64,000 nt of DNA from Corallococcus sp. NCRR. GTDB lineage: Bacteria > Myxococcota > Myxococcia > Myxococcales > Myxococcaceae. Where the stretch lies: NCBI RefSeq assembly GCF_026965535.1, contig NZ_CP114039.1:9097461-9161460 (forward strand), written 5' to 3'. Positions 43,432 to 52,157 of this stretch are shown in pieces. The notes below the pieces were generated by a model, which did not search any database, had not been told where the DNA came from, and worked only from the letters and a program-made list of their open reading frames with translations. How positions within the stretch are numbered: the first letter of the stretch is position 1; every line of letters starts with the position of its first letter. The translations under genes were made by a program, and so were the position numbers.

Positions 43432-44508
43432 TCAGGGAGTCGCCGACGCGGAAGGAGCGCAGGCGGACTGGTAGTCCTGAAGCTTGCGCTGGAAGCGCTC
43501 CCTCTCCGGCGCGGGCCACTCCGCGGGCAGCAGCTCCACGGCCTTCTGTTGTTCGGCAAGCGCGGCGGTGCACTGCTTCAACCCGAACTGCGCGGCGGCG
43601 GCGGTCTCCAGCACATAGGGATTGTGGCTGCGGCGCAGGAAGGGACGCACCGCGCTGAGGGCCGGCGCGTACTGGCCTGACTGCACGAGCTGCCACGCGG
43701 CCTCGCTGGCGGCCCACCCACTCCTGGGCGCCAGGAACCAGGCGCGGGCGACGGCCTGGGGATAGAGCGGATCCTCTGGAGCATGCTTCGCGAGCTCCCG
43801 GGCGAGGTTGAGCCATGCCGAACGGCTCGCGGGATTCTGGCGGACCCGCAGCCGGGCCCAGTCCATCTCTTGGTGCCTGTTCAACGTGATCCCCTGCGGC
43901 ACGAAGCGCACATTGAAGGTGTAGTCGACACTCACGGGGTGCCCCGAGAGGGTCGCGGGACGGTATCGAGCCGCTTGAAGCGCCGCGAGGTTCTCCTCGA
44001 TGCCGGGAAGCCGAGCCCCTTCCACGACCGTGCAGTCACGCACCTGGCCATCCGTGCCGATGCGGCACTGGAAGACCATGAATGCGAACGCACCTTGCCT
44101 GAGAAACGCCTCGGGATACCTGAAGGCCGCCGGCGAGATCGGCTCCGGCGGGGCGAACGCTCCGGACCAGAACGCGCAAGCTTCAGCGAGCTCCGCTGCA
44201 CACGCGGCCGAGATGTCCCGAAGTGCGCTGAGGACCGCATCCTCTCCGGGGGTGCCCCGCAGCGTCTTGACCGCCTCCTCGAAGACGCGAGGCGCCTGTG
44301 CTGGATCCAGTTTGAGCGGCGGCCGCGAGGCGACCTCGTCCTCTACCGAGAGGTTCCAGAGTCCCGTCGACGGGAGGCCCCTCTTCGATTGGACGTCCTC
44401 CATCGCGGACATCAGGTGGCCATGACTCGCGGGCAGGGTCGGGACGCCCGAATGGGCACATCCCGTGAATCCAAGCAAAAGGGACAGGAACAGCCATTTC
44501 CAACGCAT
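43432..44508 (-). CDS. TonB-C/TPR lipoprotein, copy 1
   Basis: The protein has 358 residues, with lipid Cys17 in GFTGCAHS. A TonB C-terminal-like domain lies at about 125-215: YPEAFLRQGAFAFMVFQCRI, GQVRDCTVVEGARLPGIEEN, then ARYRPATLSGHPVSVDYTF. A TPR block follows (225-345), with YVLETAAAAQFGLKQCTAAL. Cys pairs inside the TonB-like part are typical for exported forms. The paralogue lies at 47160-48290. It may link to the facing TPR lipoprotein as a complex; this is inferred only from the shared module. Confidence 0.75.
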   Translation of the reverse strand: MRWKWLFLSLLLGFTGCAHSGVPTLPASHGHLMSAMEDVQSKRGLPSTGLWNLSVEDEVASRPPLKLDPAQAPRVFEEAVKTLRGTPGEDAVLSALRDISAACAAELAEACAFWSGAFAPPEPISPAAFRYPEAFLRQGAFAFMVFQCRIGTDGQVRDCTVVEGARLPGIEENLAALQAARYRPATLSGHPVSVDYTFNVRFVPQGITLNRHQEMDWARLRVRQNPASRSAWLNLARELAKHAPEDPLYPQAVARAWFLAPRSGWAASEAAWQLVQSGQYAPALSAVRPFLRRSHNPYVLETAAAAQFGLKQCTAALAEQQKAVELLPAEWPAPERERFQRKLQDYQSACAPSASATP

Positions 44509-44632
44509 GGGTCCGTACTCTAGACCACGAGGCAGTGCCGGACGAATCAGGCGTCCATGAGCAAACCGTGATGACGCGAGGCTGCGTCATCTGGGAATAG
44601 ACATCTTCCGAAACGCACCTGGAGCCGTCGCC

Positions 44633-47149
44633 GTGAGAGACACCCCCAACGACACGACCGCAGGCTGGCCCTGGCACACCGTCCGGGCGTTGCCCATCCT
44701 GGTGTTCGTCCTGACCTCGGCGTGCGCGGCGGACAAGTCACTCCAGCGGGAAGCCTCCTGGGCGTCGCACTTCACCGAAGCGGCCGAGCGCATCGAGGCA
44801 CGGGCTCACGTGGTGGGCCTGACCCGGATGCACGACGTGCGCGCGGAGCAGGCGGAGCTGCGGGGCTGGATGGAGACGCTGTCGAAGGAGATGGCCCTGG
44901 GCGGCGCCGAGGCGCAGGGGCCCGGGCACTACGCGCTCGGGTGCGGGGCGCGCGCGCTGGGCCAGGACGCGGAGGCACGGACACACCTGGAGGCCGCCTG
45001 GAACGCGGGCTTCCGCGAGCCTCACGTGGCGTGGGCCCGGGCCCAGGCCCTGAGCGAGCACTACCGCGTGCTGCGGCTGGCTGCGATTGCCACGCCGGAC
45101 GCGGATGAACGCAAGGTGCGAGAGAAGGACGTGGAGCGCCAGTACCGGCAGCCGGTGCTCACGCTGTTGCGGCAGGCCTCGGGGGCGGAGGTCCCGTCGG
45201 CGGACTTCGGCGCGGCGCTCGTCGCGCTGCACGAGGACCGCCTGGACGCGGCGCTCGCGCTCCTGGAGTCCGTGGGCACACGGCATCCGTGGTTCGTGGA
45301 AGCGCGCTTGTTGCGCGCGGACGTGTTCCTGCTGCGCGCCGCCCAACGCTGGGCCAGCAACGACAAGGTCCATGCCCGCGAGGACCTGATGGCCGGACGC
45401 CAGGCCCTCACGGAGGCCGCGACCACCGCGGAGAGCTTCGCTCCGGCATACCTTGCGCGGGCGCGCTTCGAGACCGCCGCGCTGAACCTCACCCGCCCCG
45501 ACTTCTCCGGCGCCGTGCTGCTCCTGACCGGTGGAGACCCGGGCCCGATGAAGTGGGGCGTTGAGGCGTTGGACCTGGCGGCCCGGGTGGATCCCGGCAA
45601 CGCCGATTTCGCCTGCGAGAAGGCGCGCTTCCTCAACACGTTGACGGAGCGGCCGGACCGCGACGAGCCCTTCTCCGGAGCCCTGCGCCAGGATGCCATC
45701 GAGGCCGCGAAACACGCCCTGGAGCTGGATGCGGCGAGCACCTGTGGCCGCGTGGAGTGGAGCCGGGCGTTCGTGCTGGAGACGGAGGAGGCCACGAGCC
45801 GGGGCACCGGTGGGAGCTACCAGCTCAAGGAGGCCTTGGAGTTGCTAGAGACCACGCCTCCGTCCGCACGGGATTTCGCGTACCAGTTGCTCCGCGCCCG
45901 GCTCCTCGGCGCCTGGACGGACAACCTCTCCCAGTTGGCCAGGCTCCAGCCCGGGTCGCCGGGTGCGCAGCGACGCGATCAAGCCATCGAAGCCTACCGG
46001 AGCGCGCTCGCGCTCGAGGAGCGCATCCCGACGTACTGGGTCCGGCTGGGGGAGCTGCTCCTGGCCCGGGCGATGGATCCGGCGACGAAGGACGCGCTCG
46101 CGGACCTGGAGCAGGCGGAAGCCGCCTGGGTGAAGTCCGTCAGGGTCAACACGAGGGCCCCCGAGGTGTGGCTCCTGGAAGCGCGCATCCGCGTGGCGCA
46201 GGCCCAGCGGCGACGGGCCCGGGGGGAAGAGGCAGGACCGGAACTGGAGAAGGTCGCGTCCTTCCTCGACTCCGAGTTCATCCGCCAGCGACGCAATCCC
46301 TACCTGCATCATCAGCTGGGACGGATCCTGTTGGAGCAGGCGAAGGAGACCTGGGAGCACGGAGGCGATCCCAGCGCGCTGCTCGACAAGGCGGAGGCGG
46401 CCCACGTCGAGGCGACGAAGCTGGCGTCCTACCTGGACCTGGGAAGATTCGGGCAGGCGGAGGTCCACGCGCTGCGAGCGGAGTACGCCTGGTGGCGTGG
46501 AGCGGATCCCACCGCGGCGGCGGCCCGGGCGGATGCGCTCTACCTCCAGACGAAACCCACCCTGCGAGCGCGGAAGGATGAGCGATTCGAGGGGCTCGCG
46601 AAGATGGCCCACCTCCAAGCGCGCCAGTTGCTGGAGCAGGGCCGCGATCCGGAGCCCACGCTCAGGCATCCGCACGCCGAGGATGACGCGATGGAGTGGC
46701 TCAGCCGGGATCGCGTCGTGCAACACCGGGCCACTGGCGAGTTCTTCCGCGTGATGGCCCGCTATTCGGCGCGCACGAACCAGCCGAAGGCGGAAGAGCA
46801 GTTCAGCGGCGCGGAGCAGAACTACGAGGAGGCCCTCAAGGTCGAGCCCTCGAATCAGCAGGTCCGTTTGGAGGAGGGGCACCTGTTCCGTGAGTGGGCC
46901 GTGGCGCGCAAGGCCGCGAAGCAGGATGCGGAGCCGCTCCTGTCCAAGGGGCTCACGCTGGCGAACGCGCTGCTCGCGGAGCGTCCGAACTGGGCCGAAG
47001 CACTCTTGCTGCGCGCGGCGCTGCTGCGCACGAAGGACCCGGGCTCGGCCCAGGCCCGCGCGGACCGGGACGCCGCGCTGAAGGCCAATGCCAACCTCGC
47101 GCCCGGGTGGATGCGGCAGTTCCCGGAGGACGGGCCGCTCAAGCCCTGA
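44633..47149 (+). CDS. Large TPR lipoprotein, copy 2
   Basis: The protein has 838 residues from GTG 44633, with lipid Cys31 (LTSAC). It aligns along its whole length with copy 1. The N-terminal block (ASHFTEAAERIEARAHVVGL) and C-terminal block (LLRTKDPGSAQARADRDAAL) are nearly the same; the middle differs more. All-helical TPR-like repeats, such as LVALHEDRLDAALALLESVG, fill the protein. Function is unknown. It ends 10 bp before the convergent partner. Confidence 0.75.
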   Translation: MRDTPNDTTAGWPWHTVRALPILVFVLTSACAADKSLQREASWASHFTEAAERIEARAHVVGLTRMHDVRAEQAELRGWMETLSKEMALGGAEAQGPGHYALGCGARALGQDAEARTHLEAAWNAGFREPHVAWARAQALSEHYRVLRLAAIATPDADERKVREKDVERQYRQPVLTLLRQASGAEVPSADFGAALVALHEDRLDAALALLESVGTRHPWFVEARLLRADVFLLRAAQRWASNDKVHAREDLMAGRQALTEAATTAESFAPAYLARARFETAALNLTRPDFSGAVLLLTGGDPGPMKWGVEALDLAARVDPGNADFACEKARFLNTLTERPDRDEPFSGALRQDAIEAAKHALELDAASTCGRVEWSRAFVLETEEATSRGTGGSYQLKEALELLETTPPSARDFAYQLLRARLLGAWTDNLSQLARLQPGSPGAQRRDQAIEAYRSALALEERIPTYWVRLGELLLARAMDPATKDALADLEQAEAAWVKSVRVNTRAPEVWLLEARIRVAQAQRRRARGEEAGPELEKVASFLDSEFIRQRRNPYLHHQLGRILLEQAKETWEHGGDPSALLDKAEAAHVEATKLASYLDLGRFGQAEVHALRAEYAWWRGADPTAAAARADALYLQTKPTLRARKDERFEGLAKMAHLQARQLLEQGRDPEPTLRHPHAEDDAMEWLSRDRVVQHRATGEFFRVMARYSARTNQPKAEEQFSGAEQNYEEALKVEPSNQQVRLEEGHLFREWAVARKAAKQDAEPLLSKGLTLANALLAERPNWAEALLLRAALLRTKDPGSAQARADRDAALKANANLAPGWMRQFPEDGPLKP

Positions 47150-47159
47150 GCGCGGTGCT

Positions 47160-48290
47160 TCAGGGCGTGGCCGGGGACGTGGCGCAGGCGGCCTGGTAGT
47201 CCTGGAGCCTGGCCTGGAAGCGTTCTCGCTCTGGCGCGGGCCATTTCGCGGGCAGCAGCTCCACCGCCTTGCGCTGGTGTGCCAGCGCCTCGGTGCACTG
47301 CTTCAGCCCGAAGTGCGCGGCGGCGGCGGTCTCCAGCACGTAGGGGTTGGGGTGCTCGCCTAGCGCAAACGAGGAGCGGCGGAGGGCAGGTCGCAGGGCC
47401 TTCAGCGCGTCAGCGTGCTGGCCCGCCTGGACGTGCTGCCAGGCCATCTCCGTGGCGGTCCACCAGTATTCGGGCGCCAGCGCGTAGGCCCGGGCCAGCG
47501 CCCGAGGATAATGCGGATGATCCGGTTCATGGATGGCGAGCTGCGCGGCCAGGTTGGTCCAGGCCGAGGTGCTCGTGGGGGCCCACCCCACCCGCTTCCG
47601 GGCCCACTCCAACTTCAACTCCGTGGACAGGTCCGCGCTTCGATTGCTGCCGTAAACGGGATGGAAGTTGAAGGTGTAGGGGCGGCTCATCGGATGTCCC
47701 GCCAGCCTCCACGGCGTGTACCGGTCCTCTGAGAGCTGCGCGATGAGGTGCTCCGCTTCATGCTCCGGCCCACTCTCGATGACCTGACAGTCGCGCAGGC
47801 GGCCATCCACCTCCAGCCGGCAGCCGAGGATGATCAGCGCGTACTGGGCGTGGGTGAACCGCGGCTCCCGATTCATGGGACGCACCGCCGCTGCTTCAAG
47901 GAGGACCGAAGGCTGCACCTGCTCCTTCAAGAACATGCACGCCTTCTCGTAGTCCGCATCGCATGCGGCTCGCAGCTCCCCGAAGGCACGGCGAAGCTCC
48001 GCGTCGGAGGGATTTCCCTTCAGGAGCTGGATGACCTCTTCGAAGACACGAGGCGCCTGGTCGGGCTCCACGTCCACGGAAGGGGACTTCAAGGAAGCGA
48101 GCGCGTCGGTGGTGACGAACCCGAAGTTCGTGCCCTGGGCGACGCGGCGCTCGTAGGAGTTCGGGTCGTCCAGGTAGGCAGCCATGGCCAGCGACAGATG
48201 ACCGTGACTCGCCGTGGAGGGGGGAAGACCGTAGTGGCCACAACCCGTTGAAAGACACAGCAGGAAGAGGAACAGCAGACGCCAGGACAT
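47160..48290 (-). CDS. TonB-C/TPR lipoprotein, copy 2
   Basis: The protein has 376 residues, with lipid Cys17 (LSTGCGHY). The TonB-like part is FTHAQYALIILGCRLEVDGR, DCQVIESGPEHEAEHLIAQL and YTPWRLAGHPMSRPYTFNF. The TPR part (VLETAAAAHFGLKQCTEALA, then LLPAKWPAPERERFQ) is almost identical to copy 1 at the C terminus. An added segment of about 18 residues near the start makes it longer than copy 1. Confidence 0.75.
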   Translation of the reverse strand: MSWRLLFLFLLCLSTGCGHYGLPPSTASHGHLSLAMAAYLDDPNSYERRVAQGTNFGFVTTDALASLKSPSVDVEPDQAPRVFEEVIQLLKGNPSDAELRRAFGELRAACDADYEKACMFLKEQVQPSVLLEAAAVRPMNREPRFTHAQYALIILGCRLEVDGRLRDCQVIESGPEHEAEHLIAQLSEDRYTPWRLAGHPMSRPYTFNFHPVYGSNRSADLSTELKLEWARKRVGWAPTSTSAWTNLAAQLAIHEPDHPHYPRALARAYALAPEYWWTATEMAWQHVQAGQHADALKALRPALRRSSFALGEHPNPYVLETAAAAHFGLKQCTEALAHQRKAVELLPAKWPAPERERFQARLQDYQAACATSPATP

Positions 48291-48314
48291 GGCGGCGCAC
48301 TGTAGCGCATTGCC

Positions 48315-49619
48315 TCAGGGAGCCGCGGGAGCCGCCACGGACGTCGTGGCCGCGACCAGGTTCCCCGCCCCGTCCTTCGCCAGGGCATACAGCTTGATGG
48401 CGCCCGTCACGACTGGCAGGCGCACCCGCCACGTACCGGGAGTGATCCCCTTCCGGGACTCCAGCACCGTCACGCGGTCCCGCTCCGCCCGGGTCGCCGC
48501 GCCCCGGAAGTTGTAAGCGAAGGAGACCTCCAGCGGAGTGGTGGAGGTGACGTCGAAGGCCACGGTCGCCCAGTCTTTCTCCACGCCCCGGACCTCCAGG
48601 CGCACCGGCACGGGCAGCGCGGGCACTGGCTTCACGCCCGTGTACGCCTCCCGCACCGCGTGCCATGCCGGCCGCGTGGAGGTGCCGGACAGCATCCCCA
48701 ACCACAGTCCTCCGTGGTCCAGCGCGGCGCTGTAGTTGAAGACGAACAATCCCAGACACCGGCCTGCCTGGACGTGCGGAGCGAGCGCGTTGCGCCAGCC
48801 GTCCACGATGACGTCGTACTTCTCTCCGTCACCCGGCTCCTGGGGCACGCCGCGAGCGTCCTTGGGGACCTCCCATTCCCCCTGCGCGCCGAACTCCGTG
48901 ATGAACCACGGCTTGCGCCCACCGGCCTGCTTCACCGCGTCCGCCAGCGCGTGGATGCCCCGGCCGTAGACATTCAAGCCATACGCATCCAGCGAGGGCA
49001 CGTACTTCTCCCAGAACGGGACGCCCAGCGTCCAGGCATCCACGGACAGCACCGGGTGCGCGGAGTCCGCTTTCTTCACCGCGCGGACGACCTTCTCCAG
49101 GAAGCGCGCGTAGGCGACCTTCGATGGTTCATCCGGCGAATTGAGGATGACCTCATTGCCCACGCCCCAGGCGAGCACCGCCGGATGGTCCTTGAAGCGG
49201 CGCACCTGCGCGAGCGTGGCCTGGAGCTGCGCCTCACGGCCCTTGGCGTCACGCACGTAGTCGAAGGCGTCGTCATTCTCCATGCCCGCGCGGCCCGGCC
49301 GCAGCCATAGGCCCACGAGCACGCGCAGGCCATGCTTGTGCGCGGCATCGAGCAGCGCGGCCGTCTCCTCGCCAGTGCCCCAGGTGCGCAGTGTGTTCAC
49401 GCCAATGGCGCGCAGCCGCTCGCAATCCTTGTCGAAGTTCGCGGGCCCACCGGTGCCACTGAACGTGACGCCCTTCGCCACATAGGGCTGGCCATCCACC
49501 TCCAGCCTCCATCCCTCCCCTGCCTTCAGGATGGCAGCGCGCGCCTCCACGGTCCCCGTTGGCACGAGGAGCGCGGTCAACAGCAGGATGCCAACAGCGA
49601 CAGGACGGGCAGTGGCCAT
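48315..49619 (-). CDS. GH5/GH2-type TIM-barrel glycoside hydrolase, exported
   Basis: The protein has 434 residues from ATG 49619 with a signal peptide (about 1-29, ending VEARA). The barrel starts with GWRLEVDGQPYVAKGVTFSG. The acid/base Glu156 sits in WGVGNEVILN and the nucleophile Glu242 in FITEFGAQGEWE, the clan GH-A pattern. After the barrel (about 325) a small beta domain (VRGVEKDWATVAFDVTSTT) follows. It should cleave beta-linked glycans outside the cell; substrate is unknown. Confidence 0.83.
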   Translation of the reverse strand: MATARPVAVGILLLTALLVPTGTVEARAAILKAGEGWRLEVDGQPYVAKGVTFSGTGGPANFDKDCERLRAIGVNTLRTWGTGEETAALLDAAHKHGLRVLVGLWLRPGRAGMENDDAFDYVRDAKGREAQLQATLAQVRRFKDHPAVLAWGVGNEVILNSPDEPSKVAYARFLEKVVRAVKKADSAHPVLSVDAWTLGVPFWEKYVPSLDAYGLNVYGRGIHALADAVKQAGGRKPWFITEFGAQGEWEVPKDARGVPQEPGDGEKYDVIVDGWRNALAPHVQAGRCLGLFVFNYSAALDHGGLWLGMLSGTSTRPAWHAVREAYTGVKPVPALPVPVRLEVRGVEKDWATVAFDVTSTTPLEVSFAYNFRGAATRAERDRVTVLESRKGITPGTWRVRLPVVTGAIKLYALAKDGAGNLVAATTSVAAPAAP

Positions 49620-49643
49620 GGGGCCGGAGTCTAGAATCAAAAT

Positions 49644-50027
49644 CTACTCATTCAACCTGAAGAGCTTGCCCCCCTTCATGGGCGTCATATCGCGCACGTC
49701 TGTTCCCGAAGCCTCCTCCAGAAAGGCAAGGGCAAGCTCCAATGTTTCAAATCGCCGTCTCACCTCAACGGCATTCTCCTCGAGATACATCAGCGCTTCC
49801 GGGAGTTCGAAGAAGAAGACAACAAACGCATCACCCGAACGCTGGACCGCCACCGCCTGGTAGATCGATTCCCCTCCGCCGCTGCCTGTGCCTGATTGGA
49901 ATCCGGGCACTGCGTCGTGCGTCCATCCCTGCGTGGGTCGACGATTCCCGCGTCGAACGAACGCGCAAGTCTTCTGGCCTTTGGCGCATTCCACGTTCGC
50001 GAAGCCGGCGCTATTGCTGTGGCCCAT
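49644..50027 (-). CDS. Small orphan protein, start uncertain
   Basis: The frame ends at 49644. Its last 85 or so codons look like real protein: VVFFFELPEALMYLEENAVE, RRRFETLELALAFLEEASGT and PMKGGKLFRLNE. They form amphipathic helices with a hydrophobic strand. From ATG 50027 it would have 127 residues, but the N-terminal part is less convincing and overlaps the region upstream of the epimerase gene. No family is known. The start may be a GTG further in. Confidence 0.45.
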   Translation of the reverse strand: MGHSNSAGFANVECAKGQKTCAFVRRGNRRPTQGWTHDAVPGFQSGTGSGGGESIYQAVAVQRSGDAFVVFFFELPEALMYLEENAVEVRRRFETLELALAFLEEASGTDVRDMTPMKGGKLFRLNE

Positions 50028-50066
50028 GCGCGTCGGCCTCCAGTGCCGTCGCTCCAGGAGAACAGA

Positions 50067-50966
50067 ATGCGAGTATTCGTTACCGGAGGTACGGGTTTCA
50101 TTGGCTCCGCCCTCATCCCCGAGCTCAAGAGGGCCGGGCACGAGGTGCTCGGCCTCGCACGGTCCGAGGCGGCGGCACAGGCGTTGACCGCGGCGGGCGC
50201 GAAGGTGCACCGAGGGGACCTTGATGATCCGAACAGCCTGCGGAGCGGCGCCGCGCTCGCCGACGGCGTGATTCATGCTGGCTTCGAGCCCGATTTCTCG
50301 CGCTTCGGGGCAGCCTCCGAGGCCGACCGGCGAGCCATTGAGACCTTTGGGGCCGTGCTCACTGGCTCGGACCGGCCCCTGGTCATTACCTCCGGAACCG
50401 CCGTCATCCAGCCCGGTCGCGTCGCCACCGAGGACAACGCGTCCATATTCAGCTCCACCGAGGTTCCCCGCGCCGCCACCGAGGAGACGGCGACCGCCCT
50501 GGCGGAGCGAGGCGTGCGCGCATCGGTGGTGCGCGTCTCGCTCGTCTACGGCGAGGGCGACCGCGGCCTGCACATCCTTCCGACGCTGATCAGGCTCGCG
50601 CGCGAAAAGGGCGTCTCGGCCTACGTGGGCCAGGGCGACAACCACTGGCCCACCGTGCACGTCCGCGACATCGCCACGCTGTATCGACTCGCGCTCGAAA
50701 AGGGTACAGCGGGCACCCGCTACCACGGAGTGGCCGAGAACGTCGTCACGTTCCGGGAGATCGCTGCCGTCATCGCGAAGCGCCTCGGCGTCCCCCTGGT
50801 CTCCAAGTCTCCAGAGGCAGCGGTAGAGCACTTCGGAGCGTATGCGATGTTCGCCAGCATGAATGGCCAGGTGTCGAGTCAGCTGACGCGAGAGCGTCTG
50901 GGTTGGCACCCGACCCATCCGTCTCTGCTGGAAGATCTCAAGCGGGGGAGCTACTTCAGGAGCTGA
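50067..50966 (+). CDS. NAD(P)-dependent epimerase/dehydratase-like (extended SDR)
   Basis: The protein has 299 residues from ATG 50067 with CAGGAG before it. The Rossmann motif VFVTGGTGFIGSALIPELKR is followed by GDLDDPNSL, the catalytic-region STEV-like SSTEVPRAATEE, VRVSLVYGEGDRGL and NHWPTVHVRDIATLYRLALE. The YxxxK pair of classical SDRs is not clear, so it belongs to the atypical or extended class. The stop overlaps the AraC start (TGATG), so both are translated together. Confidence 0.82.
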   Translation: MRVFVTGGTGFIGSALIPELKRAGHEVLGLARSEAAAQALTAAGAKVHRGDLDDPNSLRSGAALADGVIHAGFEPDFSRFGAASEADRRAIETFGAVLTGSDRPLVITSGTAVIQPGRVATEDNASIFSSTEVPRAATEETATALAERGVRASVVRVSLVYGEGDRGLHILPTLIRLAREKGVSAYVGQGDNHWPTVHVRDIATLYRLALEKGTAGTRYHGVAENVVTFREIAAVIAKRLGVPLVSKSPEAAVEHFGAYAMFASMNGQVSSQLTRERLGWHPTHPSLLEDLKRGSYFRS

Positions 50967-52126
50967 TGCGACCTCGAAGCGTAGACAGCTCGTTTCGCGC
51001 CCCAGCCACGACGGGCCGGCGGGCCGCCACGACACCCATGCCGCGTGCGCCCTTGGTCCGGGGCGGCTGCGAACTCCAGCAATCGACGAGCGAGCCCGAG
51101 CGCGCTGTCCCCGTCACGCCCGACAGCGCGAGCGACCCTTTCGCCGACATCCTGCGGCTGATCAAGGCGAGCTCCGTGATGTCCGGCGGCTTCTCCGCCC
51201 GAGGGGACTGGGCGCTCCGCTTCCCATCGCTCGGTCGACTCAAGCTCGCGGCCGTCGCGCGGGGCACCTGTTTGCTTCAGCTCGACGGACAGAAACGCTG
51301 CGTCCGGCTCGAGGAGGGGGATGTCGTCTTCTTGCCGGGGCAGCGGGGGTTCGTGCTCGCCAGCAATCTCTCCATTCCGCCGAAAGACGCACGGCGAATG
51401 ACAGACGGTTTCGCGGGAATCAGAGACGGCGAAGAGCCCGAGTGCGTGGTGCTCTCGGGGGTCGTGTCGCCCCACCCGTCGAGCGGTTCCCTCCTGTCGG
51501 AGGTGCTCCCCGCGCTGGTCCACGTGCGCGGAGCCTCACCCGAAGCGGCGCCGATTCAATGGCTCCTCGAGCAAATCCTCGAGGAGCGCAGGGGCGTGCG
51601 CCCGGGGAGGGCTGTCTCCTCGGAGCTGCTCGCGCAGCTCCTGTTCGTCCAGGCGCTGCGTGCCCATCTGGGAGGCACCGGCCAACTGCCGTCGGGCTGG
51701 CTCCGCGCCATCCGCGACGAGCGAATCGCCCCCACCCTCCGGCTCATGCACGGCGATCCGGGACACAAGTGGACCCTCGGCGAGCTGGCCAAGGCCTCCG
51801 CCATGTCGCGGACCGGCTTCGCCACGCACTTCAAGGCGGTCGCCGGCGTGGCACCCCTCTCGTATCTCACGCGGTGGCGGATGCGGCTCGCCCAGCGGGC
51901 CCTGCGCGAAGACCCGGTCACCATCAGCCAGCTCGCGGCCTCGCTCGGCTATGCCTCCGAGAGTGCCTTCAGCAACGCGTTCAAGCGAGTGACGGGCAGC
52001 GCGCCACGCCATTACCGACATATGGCTCACGGTCATGCATCGACGCCGCCCGAGGACCGCGACCTGGAACTGGGGCCGTGCACACCCGCGAGGAGACGCA
52101 CTTCGGGGCGTATCCCTGTTCCATGA
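50966..52126 (+). CDS. AraC-family regulator with N-terminal cupin domain
   Basis: The protein has 386 residues from the ATG that overlaps the epimerase stop (TGATG); an AGGAG at 50958-50962 supports it. A cupin-6-type domain lies at about 60-200: LAAVARGTCLLQLDGQKRCV and LEEGDVVFLPGQRGFVLA. The two AraC helix-turn-helix units are at the C-terminal end: WTLGELAKASAMSRTGFATH and TISQLAASLGYASESAFSNA, ending GSAPRHYR. It probably senses a small ligand and controls the epimerase operon. Confidence 0.87.
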   Translation: MRPRSVDSSFRAPATTGRRAATTPMPRAPLVRGGCELQQSTSEPERAVPVTPDSASDPFADILRLIKASSVMSGGFSARGDWALRFPSLGRLKLAAVARGTCLLQLDGQKRCVRLEEGDVVFLPGQRGFVLASNLSIPPKDARRMTDGFAGIRDGEEPECVVLSGVVSPHPSSGSLLSEVLPALVHVRGASPEAAPIQWLLEQILEERRGVRPGRAVSSELLAQLLFVQALRAHLGGTGQLPSGWLRAIRDERIAPTLRLMHGDPGHKWTLGELAKASAMSRTGFATHFKAVAGVAPLSYLTRWRMRLAQRALREDPVTISQLAASLGYASESAFSNAFKRVTGSAPRHYRHMAHGHASTPPEDRDLELGPCTPARRRTSGRIPVP

Positions 52127-52157
52127 CCGTGGGCGCCTGAACGCGGGATTCAAAGGC

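Larger units (their letters stand above)
40815..44508. repeat. Copy 1 of a tandem duplicated two-gene module
   Basis: This copy comprises a conserved upstream stretch (CATGCGCAAACC at 40815-40826), the TPR lipoprotein 40906-43419 on the plus strand and the TonB-C/TPR lipoprotein 43432-44508 on the minus strand. Copy 2 starts at 44556 with the same order and orientation. Confidence 0.9.
44556..48290. repeat. Copy 2 of the tandem duplicated two-gene module
   Basis: The same upstream stretch (CATGAGCAAACC, 44556-44567, with GGCTGCGTC further on), TPR lipoprotein (44633-47149) and TonB-C/TPR lipoprotein (47160-48290) occur in the same orientation as in copy 1. The copies differ clearly in the middle of both genes but share N- and C-terminal blocks, so the duplication is not recent. 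Confidence 0.9.

Noticed and set aside
49644-51035. 463-codon frame on the minus strand
   Set aside because: Its N-terminal two thirds are antisense to the epimerase and AraC genes; only the end (to about 50027) seems coding.
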